The position numbers and the translations under genes were made by a program. Below the pieces are notes generated by a model. The model was not told where the DNA came from, made no database searches, and saw only the letters and a list, made by a program, of their open reading frames with translations. DNA of 64,000 bases from Blautia wexlerae DSM 19850 (GTDB lineage Bacteria; Bacillota; Clostridia; Lachnospirales; Lachnospiraceae): NCBI RefSeq assembly GCF_025148125.1, contig NZ_CP102267.1, positions 4,288,501 to 4,352,500 of the forward strand, read 5' to 3'. This document shows positions 23,924-32,645 of the stretch, piece after piece. Positions within the stretch are counted from its first letter, which is position 1, and each line of letters starts with the position of its first letter.

Positions 23924-26251
23924 TCAATTTCGCATTATTGCAATAACAGATTGCTTCTTCCATGAATGAATAAGCAATATTGTCATCAAACTTTCAAGCA
24001 TAAACATAGCAACAGCAAAAAGAGTAAAAGCAACAACCGGAAATACAAATCCCGTAGACATGCCTGCATTTTTCAAAAATATACCGATTGCATATCCGCC
24101 GGGGATTCCAACAACAGCAGTTATAAGCAATGCAATCAAAGTAGTAAAAAGACCTTCCATCATAAATGCTTGCTTCAACTGCTTATTTGTCATACCAATA
24201 GATTTTAGTGTGCCCATTTCCTGTTTCTGTGATAAAAGATTTGTCACAGTAAGATTGATTTGATTGATGACCGCAAATATCCACAAGATGGCTGCAATCG
24301 CATAAGCTAATGTAAAACCTGCACGATTGTCTGATTGGTGTTCTACAATAAAATCTTGAAGGGTTTGTAAGCGAACATCCCTATTGTCAGAAACGAGTAA
24401 TTTGAGTTCTTGCTCGATTATCTCCTGATATTCAGCTTCTGCTTGTATTTCGATTGCGTATGTACAGTCATAACCTGCAAGTTCTTTGAGCATATTTTCC
24501 GGCATTCTGAAAATATAGCCACCCATTCCATCATTGCTGGAAGTGATTGCACCAATTTTGAATGCTTTTGTTATTGTTTTACCACTATGATTTTTGAAAT
24601 TAAAGGTCACAGTATCCCCAATTTGAGGTTTCCAATGGTAAACATCATAAATACGTTCGGGATCACTTACAACTAATTCTGTATCATCAGTAATATTTCC
24701 AGACAAAACCGCTGCATTTAGCGACGCCAAATCCTTTTCATTATAGCCGAGCATCAAGGTGCTATCTGAAATATCATTGTCTGTTGAGAAATCAACTGGT
24801 ACGGTAGCATAAGTAAATATATTGCTAACTCCCTCTATATCTCCAACACGCTTTACATAATCAGAAAAATATTCTTTCTGCAAGAGAGCATCCAAATTTT
24901 CACTTTCGTTTTCTAAATCAATGCTGATTTTGAAATCTCCGTACTTCATATCCCAATAACGAGCCATACTCTCGGCATTAAAAGAACTCTGATAACTTGC
25001 TGCAAGGAAAAATATAACTCCGCACAGTCCCAATGATAAAATGGTCAATAGAGATTTTTTTCTGTTTCTGGAAAAGCTGATTTTCGCTAAATATACAGGC
25101 GTAATACGATGTCTTTTGTGAGTGCGGTAATTTACAATTCCCACTGGATTTTTCAGGGCGGAAATTGGAGAAGTATTCGCTGCAATTTTTGCTGGTTTAC
25201 GAACACTAATATAAACAAGCAGTATTCCAAAAAGGCATGCGCCACATAGAGAAACAATAAATGCAAATACTGACCAGCCTTTTGATTGCAGACAATAGCT
25301 GATGATCGTTCCCATGATACTACCAATTAAAATCCCCGGAACTGCAAGCATATAACCCTGTTTAAGAACTATTTTATAAATTTGCTTTTTACTTGCCCCT
25401 ATTGTCCGAAGCTGTCCGAACTCAGCAACTTTTTGTCCAACCGAAATATAGAAAATGCTGTAAATTACAAGTGCGGCAGCTAAAAACAAAATGGCAGCAA
25501 CTACACCATATACCGCATAATTACTGAAGGACAAAGTTGTATTTACATAATCATAGTAACTGCTGACTGTCCAATTATTCAGTCCAGTCTCCTCTGAAAT
25601 TTGAGATAATATTTCTGTTGCTTCGTCTTTTGTAAGGGTATCTGCATTTTCAAGCCAAACATATCCATTAAGCAGGTTATTTCCACGTAATTCCCGGCAT
25701 TTTTCAAGTGAAACAAAAACAGGATAAGCGGTAGAAGTTTTATCATGATAAATACCAACAATAGTATAATTCTTCAAAGTACCATCCAGATTCAACTGAA
25801 CTATGGCGTTGATTTCCGGAGACTTATTTTCACTGGCAAAAAAGGCATCTGTAACAGCAATTTCACTTGCTTTCTCTGGATATTTTCCGTCAAAGGCAGG
25901 AATCAAACTAAGCATGTCATCATCATAATAAATCAGAGACAGTTCTTTAGAATTTTCTTTCACTGTTTTGATATTACAGGAAAGTCCTACACTTTTTACT
26001 TCTTCGTTTGCTAACAACTTTTCTTTACTGTCCTGCGTAATGTCAAAGAAAATCCCTTGATGTAATCCTTCGATTTCTTTCTGATTTTGATAAATGATAT
26101 TTTGCACTGTGAGCAACGACATCATTATCATAGCAACGGCTACAATAATTGCCGAAAGGCAAAATAAGTTTTTCTTCTTATCAAAACGCACACTTTTTCG
26201 TGCTAATTTTTTAATTACTGCACTGGTATCATTTTCAAAAGGATAATTCAT
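23924..26251 (-). CDS. FtsX/MacB-type ABC transporter permease
   Basis: 775 residues from ATG 26251 (GGAGGTGG upstream). Two FtsX-like modules: helix 1 near 38-58, an extracellular domain to about 240, three helices with GQLRTIGASKKQIYKIVLKQ (coupling loop), then a second extracellular domain (about 430-630) and three helices with MGTLKSIGMTNKQLKQAFMMEG. The repeated RTIGAS/KSIGMT coupling motif is diagnostic. Acts with the ATPase 15 nt upstream. Type VII ABC systems with a linked sensor kinase often give resistance to bacitracin, lantibiotics or host peptides; the substrate here is inferred only. Confidence 0.88.
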   Translation of the reverse strand: MNYPFENDTSAVIKKLARKSVRFDKKKNLFCLSAIIVAVAMIMMSLLTVQNIIYQNQKEIEGLHQGIFFDITQDSKEKLLANEEVKSVGLSCNIKTVKENSKELSLIYYDDDMLSLIPAFDGKYPEKASEIAVTDAFFASENKSPEINAIVQLNLDGTLKNYTIVGIYHDKTSTAYPVFVSLEKCRELRGNNLLNGYVWLENADTLTKDEATEILSQISEETGLNNWTVSSYYDYVNTTLSFSNYAVYGVVAAILFLAAALVIYSIFYISVGQKVAEFGQLRTIGASKKQIYKIVLKQGYMLAVPGILIGSIMGTIISYCLQSKGWSVFAFIVSLCGACLFGILLVYISVRKPAKIAANTSPISALKNPVGIVNYRTHKRHRITPVYLAKISFSRNRKKSLLTILSLGLCGVIFFLAASYQSSFNAESMARYWDMKYGDFKISIDLENESENLDALLQKEYFSDYVKRVGDIEGVSNIFTYATVPVDFSTDNDISDSTLMLGYNEKDLASLNAAVLSGNITDDTELVVSDPERIYDVYHWKPQIGDTVTFNFKNHSGKTITKAFKIGAITSSNDGMGGYIFRMPENMLKELAGYDCTYAIEIQAEAEYQEIIEQELKLLVSDNRDVRLQTLQDFIVEHQSDNRAGFTLAYAIAAILWIFAVINQINLTVTNLLSQKQEMGTLKSIGMTNKQLKQAFMMEGLFTTLIALLITAVVGIPGGYAIGIFLKNAGMSTGFVFPVVAFTLFAVAMFMLESLMTILLIHSWKKQSVIAIMRN

Positions 26252-26265
26252 AATTCCCACCTCCT

Positions 26266-26931
26266 TTAGCCAACAATTTTACCATCTTCAATCCGTACAA
26301 TGCGGTCTGCGAGTTGAGCGATCTCGTTGTTGTGAGTAATCATTACAATGGTCTGATTAAATTCTCCGCTGGTATGCTTCAAAAGCCCTAACACATCTGC
26401 ACTGGTCTTGCTATCAAGATTTCCGGTCGGTTCATCAGCAAGGATAATCGCAGGCTTCGTAATTAAAGCTCGTGCAATCGCTACACGTTGCTGTTGACCG
26501 CCTGAAAGATTGTTCGGCATATTTTCCAGTTTATCTTCTAAAGCCAACATATACACAACTTCGTCCATAAATTTCTGGTCTACTGTATCGCCATCCAGTT
26601 CCACAGGCAGGACGATATTTTCATATACATTCAAAATCGGAACCAGATTATAATTTTGGAAGATAAATCCGATGTTACGACGGCGGAAAATTGTCAATTC
26701 ATCATCATTCTTTTTTGCGAGTTCTTCTCCCCGTACAATCACGCTGCCGGAAGTGGGGGTATCAAGTCCTCCCATCATGTGAAGCAATGTAGACTTACCG
26801 CTGCCGGAAGTTCCAACTACGGCAACAAATTCTCCCTGTTCCACAGTAAAATTTACACCATTAAGGGCACGAGTAATATTTGGTTCTGTGCCGTAATACT
26901 TCTTTAAGTCGATTGTTTGTAAAATGCTCAT
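26266..26931 (-). CDS. ABC transporter ATP-binding protein (LolD/MacB type)
   Basis: 221 residues from ATG 26931. Walker A GTSGSGKS 40-47, signature LSGGQQQR 142-149, Walker [10 protein letters not shown] 162-170, D-loop NLDSK. Short with no extra domain, as in the MacB/BceA group. Expected to couple ATP hydrolysis to the two-module FtsX permease. About 150 bp separate it from the kinase gene upstream, enough for its own promoter, likely targeted by the linked response regulator. Confidence 0.9.
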   Translation of the reverse strand: MSILQTIDLKKYYGTEPNITRALNGVNFTVEQGEFVAVVGTSGSGKSTLLHMMGGLDTPTSGSVIVRGEELAKKNDDELTIFRRRNIGFIFQNYNLVPILNVYENIVLPVELDGDTVDQKFMDEVVYMLALEDKLENMPNNLSGGQQQRVAIARALITKPAIILADEPTGNLDSKTSADVLGLLKHTSGEFNQTIVMITHNNEIAQLADRIVRIEDGKIVG

Positions 26932-27082
26932 ATTCAAATGCTCCTTTCAAGGCTTTCTATCTGTTGATAAAGCCATTGTAAACCACAAATGTTACACAAA
27001 TGTCCGAGATAGAAAAAATTTTTATCGAAAATCAGAGTGAAATGTTACAACGCTCGGACATTTCAAAAAAAGTGGTTATATC

Positions 27083-28114
27083 TTACCTTACAGGAAGCAT
27101 AATAGAAAATTCTGAGCCTTGCCTCAGCTCTGAAACAACCTTGATATAGCCCCCTTGCCTTGTTACAATCTCACGAGCCAAATACAAACCTATTCCCACA
27201 CCCTGTTGATCGTGTACTTCTTCCTCACGATAGAAGCGCCGGAAGATGGCAGCCTGATTGCTTTCTGAAATGCCCTTGCCGGTGTCGGTCACTTTGACCT
27301 CTACGTACATTTCCCACTGAACCACTGATACAGAAATCTTTCCACCTGACGGAGTGTATTTTACTGCATTGTCCAGCAGATTGAAAAGGGCTTCGCTTGT
27401 CCACTTGCTGTCATGGGAGATTATCAAATTTTCCGGGCAATCCACGGATACAGCAATTTCTTTTTTCTCTGCGGCATATACAATACTGCTCATGGCTTGT
27501 GCAAGCGTATGGAATAAGCTGCTGTCTTTCTTTTCTAATCGTATTGCTCCGGTTTCCAACCGGGACGTTTTAACCAGTGCTTGGAACAGAAAATCCAGTT
27601 TATCAGTCTGACTACGTATGCCTTGTAAAAAGTCCATCCGTTCTTCTTCTGAAACAGGCTTTGTTAAAAGTGTGTCCGTTACCATTTGCAAATTGCTGAC
27701 AGGCGTTTTAACTTGATGTGAAATATCAGAAATCAGCATTTGAAGCTCCTGTCGTTCCATGTCTACCTTGTGCCGGTTTTTCTGCATAATCTCATACAAC
27801 CGAATTAAGCGGTGGTTGATACGGGCAAAAAGAGTTTCACTATCATTTGACTTTTGTAATTCCTCGTTTCCATCAATCATGTTGTCCAGCGTCCGGCACA
27901 AATTAGAAGTAAAATGAGAAAGGCGTTTTCCAAAAATCAGCACCAATAGCCAAATCCAGAAAAACGCACAGAGTGTCAATGTTCCACCCACTATAAAAAT
28001 TCGTATATCCTGCATTATACCGCCGAAAATACCGGTAATTACCAGCATAGAGAAAACCATGCCAGCACTAACCAGTCTACAAATTTTCTTAGCAGAAAGG
28101 TTATTCAGATTCAT
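27083..28114 (-). CDS. Sensor histidine kinase
   Basis: 343 residues from ATG 28114 (GGAGG 9 nt upstream), overlapping the response-regulator stop by 4 nt. Two helices at about 14-34 and 39-61 with almost no extracellular loop, so stimulus sensing is probably within the membrane or through the transporter. HisKA with H133 (SDISHQVKTPVSNLQ), then HATPase motifs FNLLDNAVKYTP (N box), VTDTGKGIS and GVGIGLYLAREIV. Presumably reads drug flux or binding by the FtsX transporter. Confidence 0.9.
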   Translation of the reverse strand: MNLNNLSAKKICRLVSAGMVFSMLVITGIFGGIMQDIRIFIVGGTLTLCAFFWIWLLVLIFGKRLSHFTSNLCRTLDNMIDGNEELQKSNDSETLFARINHRLIRLYEIMQKNRHKVDMERQELQMLISDISHQVKTPVSNLQMVTDTLLTKPVSEEERMDFLQGIRSQTDKLDFLFQALVKTSRLETGAIRLEKKDSSLFHTLAQAMSSIVYAAEKKEIAVSVDCPENLIISHDSKWTSEALFNLLDNAVKYTPSGGKISVSVVQWEMYVEVKVTDTGKGISESNQAAIFRRFYREEEVHDQQGVGIGLYLAREIVTRQGGYIKVVSELRQGSEFSIMLPVR

Positions 28115-28800
28115 TTCTTTTCGCCTCCTGTCCATTGATACCCCATACCATAAACCGTTTTGATATATGTGTCGCCATCCGCTTCAATCTTACTGCGAAT
28201 ACGGCTGATAGAAGTAGTAAGGGTATGTTCATCTACATATTTTTCATCAACATCCCACAGTTTTTCTAAAAATTGTTGGCGAGTAAGTACCTGCTTCGGA
28301 TTTTTAAGAAATAGGTTCAACATTTTATATTCCATCGCAGAAAGTGCTAATGGTTTCCCGTTCAAACTTGCAAATTGTTCCGAAAAATCCAGAAACAAGC
28401 TACCATCCTCGTAAATATCCTTAGCTGGTTTGTGATGCTCCAACATAGCGAACATGGCTTTGATTTTTCGCTGCAAAGCACTAATCGAAAAAGGTTTCGT
28501 GATATAATCCACTGCACCAGCTTCATATCCCCGTATCTGATTGCTTTCCTGATCGTTGGCAGTTAGAAATATAACTACTGTATCAGGATGCTCTGGCTTG
28601 ATAAGACGGCATAGGTCATAACCATTTCCGTCTGGTAAATTTATATCCAGCAATACCAAATCAAAAATGTTTGTTTTTAATGATTCAGCGGCTGTCCTTG
28701 CATTCAGAACAGAAGTTATTGTGTAACCGTCCAATTCCAAATTATAAGTAAGCGTTTTATTCAAAAGATTATCATCTTCGACAATTAAAATATGCTTCAT
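28111..28800 (-). CDS. OmpR-family response regulator
   Basis: 229 residues from ATG 28800. Receiver with acidic pair E8-D9-D10, phospho-acceptor D52 (LVLLDINLPDGNG) and switch K near 101 (YITKPFSI); then a winged-helix DBD (ALSAMEYKMLNLFLKNPKQVLTRQQFLEKLW, TSISRIRSKIEADGDTYIKTVYGMGYQW). The longer open frame to 28908 is leader. First gene of the resistance-type module RR-HK-ATPase-permease. Confidence 0.92.
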   Translation of the reverse strand: MKHILIVEDDNLLNKTLTYNLELDGYTITSVLNARTAAESLKTNIFDLVLLDINLPDGNGYDLCRLIKPEHPDTVVIFLTANDQESNQIRGYEAGAVDYITKPFSISALQRKIKAMFAMLEHHKPAKDIYEDGSLFLDFSEQFASLNGKPLALSAMEYKMLNLFLKNPKQVLTRQQFLEKLWDVDEKYVDEHTLTTSISRIRSKIEADGDTYIKTVYGMGYQWTGGEKK

Positions 28801-28918
28801 ATTATCACTTCCTTTTCTTTTTGCAGATAGTATAACAGGCAAATGTCCGAGAATTGTTACAAGGACAAATATATTTTTCATTTTACAGCTTTTTTCTGTG
28901 TACTGCAATTTTATAAAA

Positions 28919-28951
28919 GAAAGGACAGCAGTGTCAAATTGCTGTCCTTTC
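28919..28951. terminator. Bidirectional terminator upstream of the response regulator
   Basis: Perfect 12-bp stem GAAAGGACAGCA/TGCTGTCCTTTC with a 9-nt loop and TTTTA on either side. Insulates the two-component operon from the DUF6061-like gene. Confidence 0.75.
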
Positions 28952-29049
28952 TTTTATCATAGCTGGTAGTGTAGAAGCGTGGGTTCATCATATCGGGTGT
29001 GGTATCTTTAACTACAGGAAACTCCCTACAACACTATCTCACTTCTTGC

Positions 29050-29289
29050 TTAATAAAGTTCTAATGAATCTTCTGTATCCACCCACATCTGTAAATTGCC
29101 ATCAAGATATAATCTTGCATATTCCAAAGGCTCATCCACAGCCAATGAAGTAAGCGCACATTCTGATCCATATGTGGTTTTTAAATTTTTTTCAGCTTCC
29201 CAGCAATCAATGCGAAGCATATATCCAGCACTTGTGTAAACATCAATACTATCGTGGTTTATATTATATTCTGCATAAATTGTTCTCAT
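29050..29289 (-). CDS. DUF6061-like small protein (79 aa)
   Basis: 79 residues: YAEYNINHDSIDVYTSAGYMLRIDCWEAEKNLKTTY, then ALAVDEPLEYARLYLDGNLQMWVDTE-like ending. Matches my memory of DUF6061, small acidic proteins common in gut Firmicute genomes and mobile elements. No known activity. Last gene before the right end of the nested element; the 314 bp that follow hold only att-like sequence. Confidence 0.75.
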   Translation of the reverse strand: MRTIYAEYNINHDSIDVYTSAGYMLRIDCWEAEKNLKTTYGSECALTSLAVDEPLEYARLYLDGNLQMWVDTEDSLELY

Positions 29290-29603
29290 CGTATCTTATC
29301 TCCATTTTCTTTTGATAATCAGTTACAGAGTTAAATATCGAAAACATTTCAATCAGTTCACCATGTCGTTATTGTTATATGTTATATTGTGTTATGAAAT
29401 TTTCTTTCCCTTAATTTTTCCCATATTAAGGTTCATGAAAAGCAATGGGAAAATGTAACACAAGGGAAAGAGTAAGGGAAAGTTCACTTGCTACAAACTT
29501 AGTATTTTCAAGGGTTTGCGAAGAATTTGATAATCAAATATAACAGTTATTAAATTTCCTAAAATATGTGAAATATCAACTGGAATTTTCTTTTTAGAAT
29601 GAA
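29290..29603. other. Candidate right attachment region (no gene)
   Basis: AT-rich, with arms TTTCCCTTAATTTTTCCC (29411-29428) and ACAAGGGAAAGAGTAAGGGAA (29460-29480 region) that resemble those at 18064-18120, and the 11-bp AACTGGAATTT at 29578-29588 that matches the left side. No coding frame of merit. Confidence 0.45.
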
Positions 29604-30074
29604 TTATTTAATTTCTACAATAGCACCATATTTCGTATGCGGAAGATATTGTACCTTTAAATAAGTATTTTTATCAATATACCTTGAAAATACTGTGATT
29701 TCGATTTCATCATCTTTAACTTTATCATATAGAAAAACACTTCTTCTTTCAGAAGATATATCTGCACCACCATGAGATTGTTCAGTTACATATCCTTCTG
29801 CATAACTATACTGTTTGTTTATGATGTAAGGCATATCTAAAACAAAATCTTTCAAATATAAGATTAAAAGAATAGCTACTATAACAAGAATGGTATTAGC
29901 CAATCGAAGAAATATTATATCATTTTTTCCAGTATATTCTTTTTTTATCGCTTCTTTATCAAAAAATATCGAATAGATAAGTTTTCTTTTTTTAATTAGA
30001 TAGATAATGCAAGCAATTAACGCTATAACAAATAATGAAACTCTTATAAACAATCTAAATATAGCAAAATCCAT
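29604..30074 (-). CDS. Cassette gene 1: two-helix membrane protein with exposed C-terminal domain
   Basis: 156 residues. Helix 1 at about 8-30, helix 2 at about 55-75 (NTILVIVAILLILYLKDFV), then an ~80-residue domain ending KVQYLPHTKYGAIVEIK. Clearly paralogous to 33712-34158: both have DxPYLI/DIPYLL, an EGYVTEQS/GEVTQGA turn, SSERR/NSERR and YLPHTKYG/YLPHTEYG. The gene is driven by the cassette promoter at 30111-30139 and preceded by leader repeat R2. No known family recognised; an immunity-type membrane protein is one guess. Confidence 0.75.
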   Translation of the reverse strand: MDFAIFRLFIRVSLFVIALIACIIYLIKKRKLIYSIFFDKEAIKKEYTGKNDIIFLRLANTILVIVAILLILYLKDFVLDMPYIINKQYSYAEGYVTEQSHGGADISSERRSVFLYDKVKDDEIEITVFSRYIDKNTYLKVQYLPHTKYGAIVEIK

Positions 30075-30110
30075 AATATCATCCCCTTAAACTTCAAGTT
30101 TGTTGCTTAC

Positions 30111-30139
30111 ATTATACTTCATCAACCTAAAGAATGGAA
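30111..30139 (-). promoter_or_regulatory. Cassette promoter, copy 1
   Basis: -35 TTCCAT (30134-30139), spacer TCTTTAGGTTGATGAAG, -10 TATAAT (30111-30116). Same sequence recurs at 30933, 34606 and 35509. Confidence 0.8.
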
Positions 30140-30162
30140 GATTTTTTCTTGCCTCCCAAAGC

Positions 30163-30289
30163 AAAAGCACCTGTCATTTTCAAAACGAAGACAGCAAGTG
30201 TCTTAGAGTTCCACATTCTATTTTGAGTGCAAAAAAGCAGGAGAACTTTTCAGATTTCCTGCTTAGTAAAGCTGTGAAGATTTAATTGT
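30163..30289 (-). repeat. Leader repeat R2
   Basis: About 90% identical to R1 (17839-17967), with both terminator hairpins kept. It follows cassette gene 2 and precedes the promoter of cassette gene 1, so it ends the first transcript. Confidence 0.85.
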
Positions 30290-30347
30290 AGTCAGTTTTT
30301 CTTATACCATCCGAAATTTATACTTTAATGTTCTCTCATAACAAAAA

Positions 30348-30857
30348 TCAATTTTGTCCTCCAACAAAAATACCGTTTGGGGGATTATCCCATATAAAAT
30401 TATCCTCAGCCACTTCGCTCTCCAATGCAATTTCAATTTTATATATCCCCACATTTTGGGCATTTTCATCATCCTGACTATACATATAAAAATTCATACA
30501 ATACCTTTCCTTCTCTGTCAATATGAGATACATACCATCCAATTCCGTTTTCCTTTTACCATAGTTGCTTTCACTTGATGATGCACAATCGCCCTCAAAC
30601 CTTTGGATACTGCCCTCAATATAATCGAAAAAAGCAGAGATTTCAGTGTCTAAATTCTCAATGTTCTTTTTGCTTTCTTCGGAAAATAGAGATTTTAGTT
30701 TCTCTGAATCCTGTTGCTTACATGCCTCGATAATTTGTTGACACATCTTATCCGTTTCATTTTGTTCAGAGCTAAACCAGTCATTGAAATATTTGTTAGA
30801 GCAGCCTGTTAAACCGAGTATAATAATCACACTGGAAAGCAACAATACTTTTTTCAT
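30348..30857 (-). CDS. Cassette gene 2: DUF5104-like lipoprotein
   Basis: 169 residues from ATG 30857. Signal peptide KKVLLLSSVIIILGLTGC with lipobox LTGC, so anchored to the outer membrane face. The mature domain (ADKMCQQIIEACKQQDSEKLKSLFSEESKK type, then FFDYIEGSIQRFEGD and a C-terminal VGIYKIEI strand) matches DUF5104, a NTF2-like fold in my recollection. Such lipoproteins are often found beside toxin or bacteriocin loci. Flanked by R3 and R2. Confidence 0.8.
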   Translation of the reverse strand: MKKVLLLSSVIIILGLTGCSNKYFNDWFSSEQNETDKMCQQIIEACKQQDSEKLKSLFSEESKKNIENLDTEISAFFDYIEGSIQRFEGDCASSSESNYGKRKTELDGMYLILTEKERYCMNFYMYSQDDENAQNVGIYKIEIALESEVAEDNFIWDNPPNGIFVGGQN

Positions 30858-30932
30858 ATAATTACATCCTTTACTGAATAATTGCAAAATCACTTATTGG
30901 ATTAAGGTCATTACAAAAAATTTCTTACTATC

Positions 30933-30961
30933 ATTATACTTCATCAACCTAAAGAATGGAA
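30933..30961 (-). promoter_or_regulatory. Cassette promoter, copy 2
   Basis: -35 TTCCAT (30956-30961), 17-bp spacer identical to copy 1, -10 TATAAT (30933-30938). Confidence 0.8.
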
Positions 30962-30984
30962 GATATTTTCTTACTCCCTAAAGC

Positions 30985-31041
30985 AAAAGCACCTGTCATT
31001 TTCAAAGTGAAAACAGCAAGTGCTTTAGAGTTCCATATCCT
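30985..31041 (-). repeat. Leader repeat R3 (second hairpin only)
   Basis: Copy of the 3' hairpin of R1/R2, placed over the last codons and stop of the Mob/Pre gene. Marks the point where the first cassette array entered between mob and primase. Confidence 0.8.
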
Positions 31042-32257
31042 GTTTTTTGCTTTTTGCCTGATCCGTCCGGCTGACTTCACGCTCTGCTATTTCTTTCTTT
31101 TTGCGGCTCAACTGCTCTATAATGGAACTTTTAGCTTTCTTCTTGATTTGCTCCGTTCCGGCTTTTTTGACCTCCGGTTTCATCAGCGTGGTTTGGATTT
31201 TCTGAATGGTTGATTTCATAGCGTTTGTGATTCTGGCAATCACGCCATCCAATCGTTTCACTGCATACTCAACTTCTTTCTTTGAAGCCTTACGCTCAGG
31301 GGAGAGAACCCACGCTTTAGACTGCTCCACCAGCTTAATATCCTCCTTGTGCGTTTCCAGTTTTACAGTATCAGCAACGACCTCAACCGCCTTGTCATAG
31401 GCAATATCGGCAACCTCGTCCACCAGAGCTTCCACATCTTCAATCTTCATCGTGAGTTCTTCCAACTTTTGCTCCTGTGCTGCCAGTTGCTCCTTTTGCT
31501 TGAAAAGAATATAGTCCTGTTTTTCCAGATAAGCACGACCACCATATTCGGGTTCTTCTTCCAGTTGTAAGCCATGCTTTTTCGCCACATCGAACAGCAA
31601 CACTCGGCAGGCTGAATCGAAAGTCATCTTGCGGTTATTTTTTCTTCCGACAGGCTTCTCCGGTTCCGGCAGTTCAAATCCCAGTGCTTCCAAAGCCTTT
31701 TCCTGTTGTGGGGCAATCTCCCCATATTGATTTTCACAGTCGAACACATGACGCTCGTGAATATGAGGGGTGCTTTCATCCAAGTGCAGCGCCCAATTCA
31801 GGATATGGACATGAGAGCCGAAACGCTCATTTACGATTTCCATAAATTCTGTGACAATCTCAATGAGCAGTTCCGGTGGAACATGATTATCAAGTGTTCC
31901 AATCTGATAGACCGTTTCCTCTGGACAGGTCTTTTTGCTTTTGAGCAAATCACCGGTTTCCTTATTCCTTTCAGGGTGTCGGTTCTTCACATTTCTTTCG
32001 TTCTGTCCGGTTACAAAATCACGATACCGCTGACGATAAAAAAGCTGTTCCACATCTTCAAAAGTGGCAGACAGCTCATTTTCCTTATCGGGATTTTTGA
32101 AATTGCGGAAGCCATTGTAACAGTCCCAATAGAGATTTTGTTTGGCTCGTTCTTCGTCAATGTGTTCGCTGTTGGCAATGTCAAAACTGCGGTCATTGTG
32201 CTTCGGATTATAAACGCCATTCTTTCCAGCTCGTCCATTGTGCCTTGTTAATTTCAC
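31025..32257 (-). CDS. Mob/Pre (MobV) relaxase, TnpZ-like
   Basis: 410 residues from GTG 32257 (GGAGG 7 nt upstream). N-terminal HNGRAGKNGVYNPKHNDRSFD; the relaxase histidines are in HILNWALHLDESTPHIHERHVF (about residues 148-170), the Mob_Pre signature. The C-terminal ~180 residues are coiled coil. A longer frame to 32578 runs through the leader and oriT region and is rejected. In Tn4451, TnpZ of this family allows mobilisation by a helper. Followed immediately by cassette array 1 and preceded by array 2. Confidence 0.9.
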   Translation of the reverse strand: MKLTRHNGRAGKNGVYNPKHNDRSFDIANSEHIDEERAKQNLYWDCYNGFRNFKNPDKENELSATFEDVEQLFYRQRYRDFVTGQNERNVKNRHPERNKETGDLLKSKKTCPEETVYQIGTLDNHVPPELLIEIVTEFMEIVNERFGSHVHILNWALHLDESTPHIHERHVFDCENQYGEIAPQQEKALEALGFELPEPEKPVGRKNNRKMTFDSACRVLLFDVAKKHGLQLEEEPEYGGRAYLEKQDYILFKQKEQLAAQEQKLEELTMKIEDVEALVDEVADIAYDKAVEVVADTVKLETHKEDIKLVEQSKAWVLSPERKASKKEVEYAVKRLDGVIARITNAMKSTIQKIQTTLMKPEVKKAGTEQIKKKAKSSIIEQLSRKKKEIAEREVSRTDQAKSKKQDMEL

Positions 32258-32344
32258 ATGAGTTCCTCCTTTTCTTTTTGATTTCCCCGACAGGGGAGAA
32301 GGGCAGCGAAGCTGATTCCTTGCGGCTTTCTGCGTCAAGTAATA

Positions 32345-32379
32345 CCCAGTACTAAGTGGCGAAACGCCACTTAACTGGG
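32345..32379. other. Candidate oriT of the Mob/Pre relaxase
   Basis: Inverted repeat CCCAGT-AC-TAAGTGGCG-AAA-CGCCACTTA-ACTGGG: 15 paired bases with one 2-nt bulge and a 3-nt loop, about 90 bp upstream of the relaxase start. Mob/Pre relaxases nick at hairpins just upstream of their genes. It is inside a non-coding leader of about 340 bp. Confidence 0.55.
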
Positions 32380-32544
32380 CAAGGCTGCCGCCCTTGACCT
32401 GCACAGGGATATTGCATTCCCTGTACCCATGCACAAAGGGTTGCACCCTCTGTACTCCCGCTCGAACAAACTGACTTCGCCCCGTCTCAAGCTCTGTCAG
32501 TCCCTTCGGTTTTACAAAACAGTCCACCGGACTATTTTGCAAAA

Positions 32545-32631
32545 AAGAAAAACCGACGCATGATCGCTTTACGCTCAATACATCGGTTTCTTTATCTGAC
32601 CTTGACGGTCATATTCAGTTGTGGCAGATTA
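32545..32631 (-). repeat. Mob leader repeat, part D (terminator half)
   Basis: On the minus strand it has stem AAACCGA/TCGGTTT with a long loop, then TTTTTCTTTTTT. Copies at 33576-33662 and 34755-34832 end the other cassette transcripts. Here it separates cassette gene 3 from the Mob/Pre leader. Confidence 0.8.
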
Positions 32632-32645
32632 GCCAATTTGAAAAA

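Larger units (their letters stand above)
17989..29588. mobile_element. Integrative mobilisable element with tyrosine integrase and MobQ relaxase
   Basis: A complete module set: integrase (18125-19420), XRE/Xis switch, DUF3847-like protein, MobQ-type oriT, MobA/MobL relaxase, two proteins overlapping it, and a two-component/ABC cargo with a DUF6061-like gene. The 11-bp sequence AACTGGAATTT occurs at 17989-17999 and 29578-29588 and may be the duplicated core site. Near each end lie similar inverted CCCTTA/TAAGGG-type arms. The element separates cassette gene 29604 from leader R1 of its host transposon. Exact ends need comparison with an empty site. Confidence 0.65.

Noticed and set aside
31025..32578. 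Long form of the Mob/Pre protein (517 codons)
   Set aside because: The extra 107 codons cross the leader hairpin and oriT-like repeat; GTG 32257 with GGAGG starts the conserved Mob_Pre sequence.
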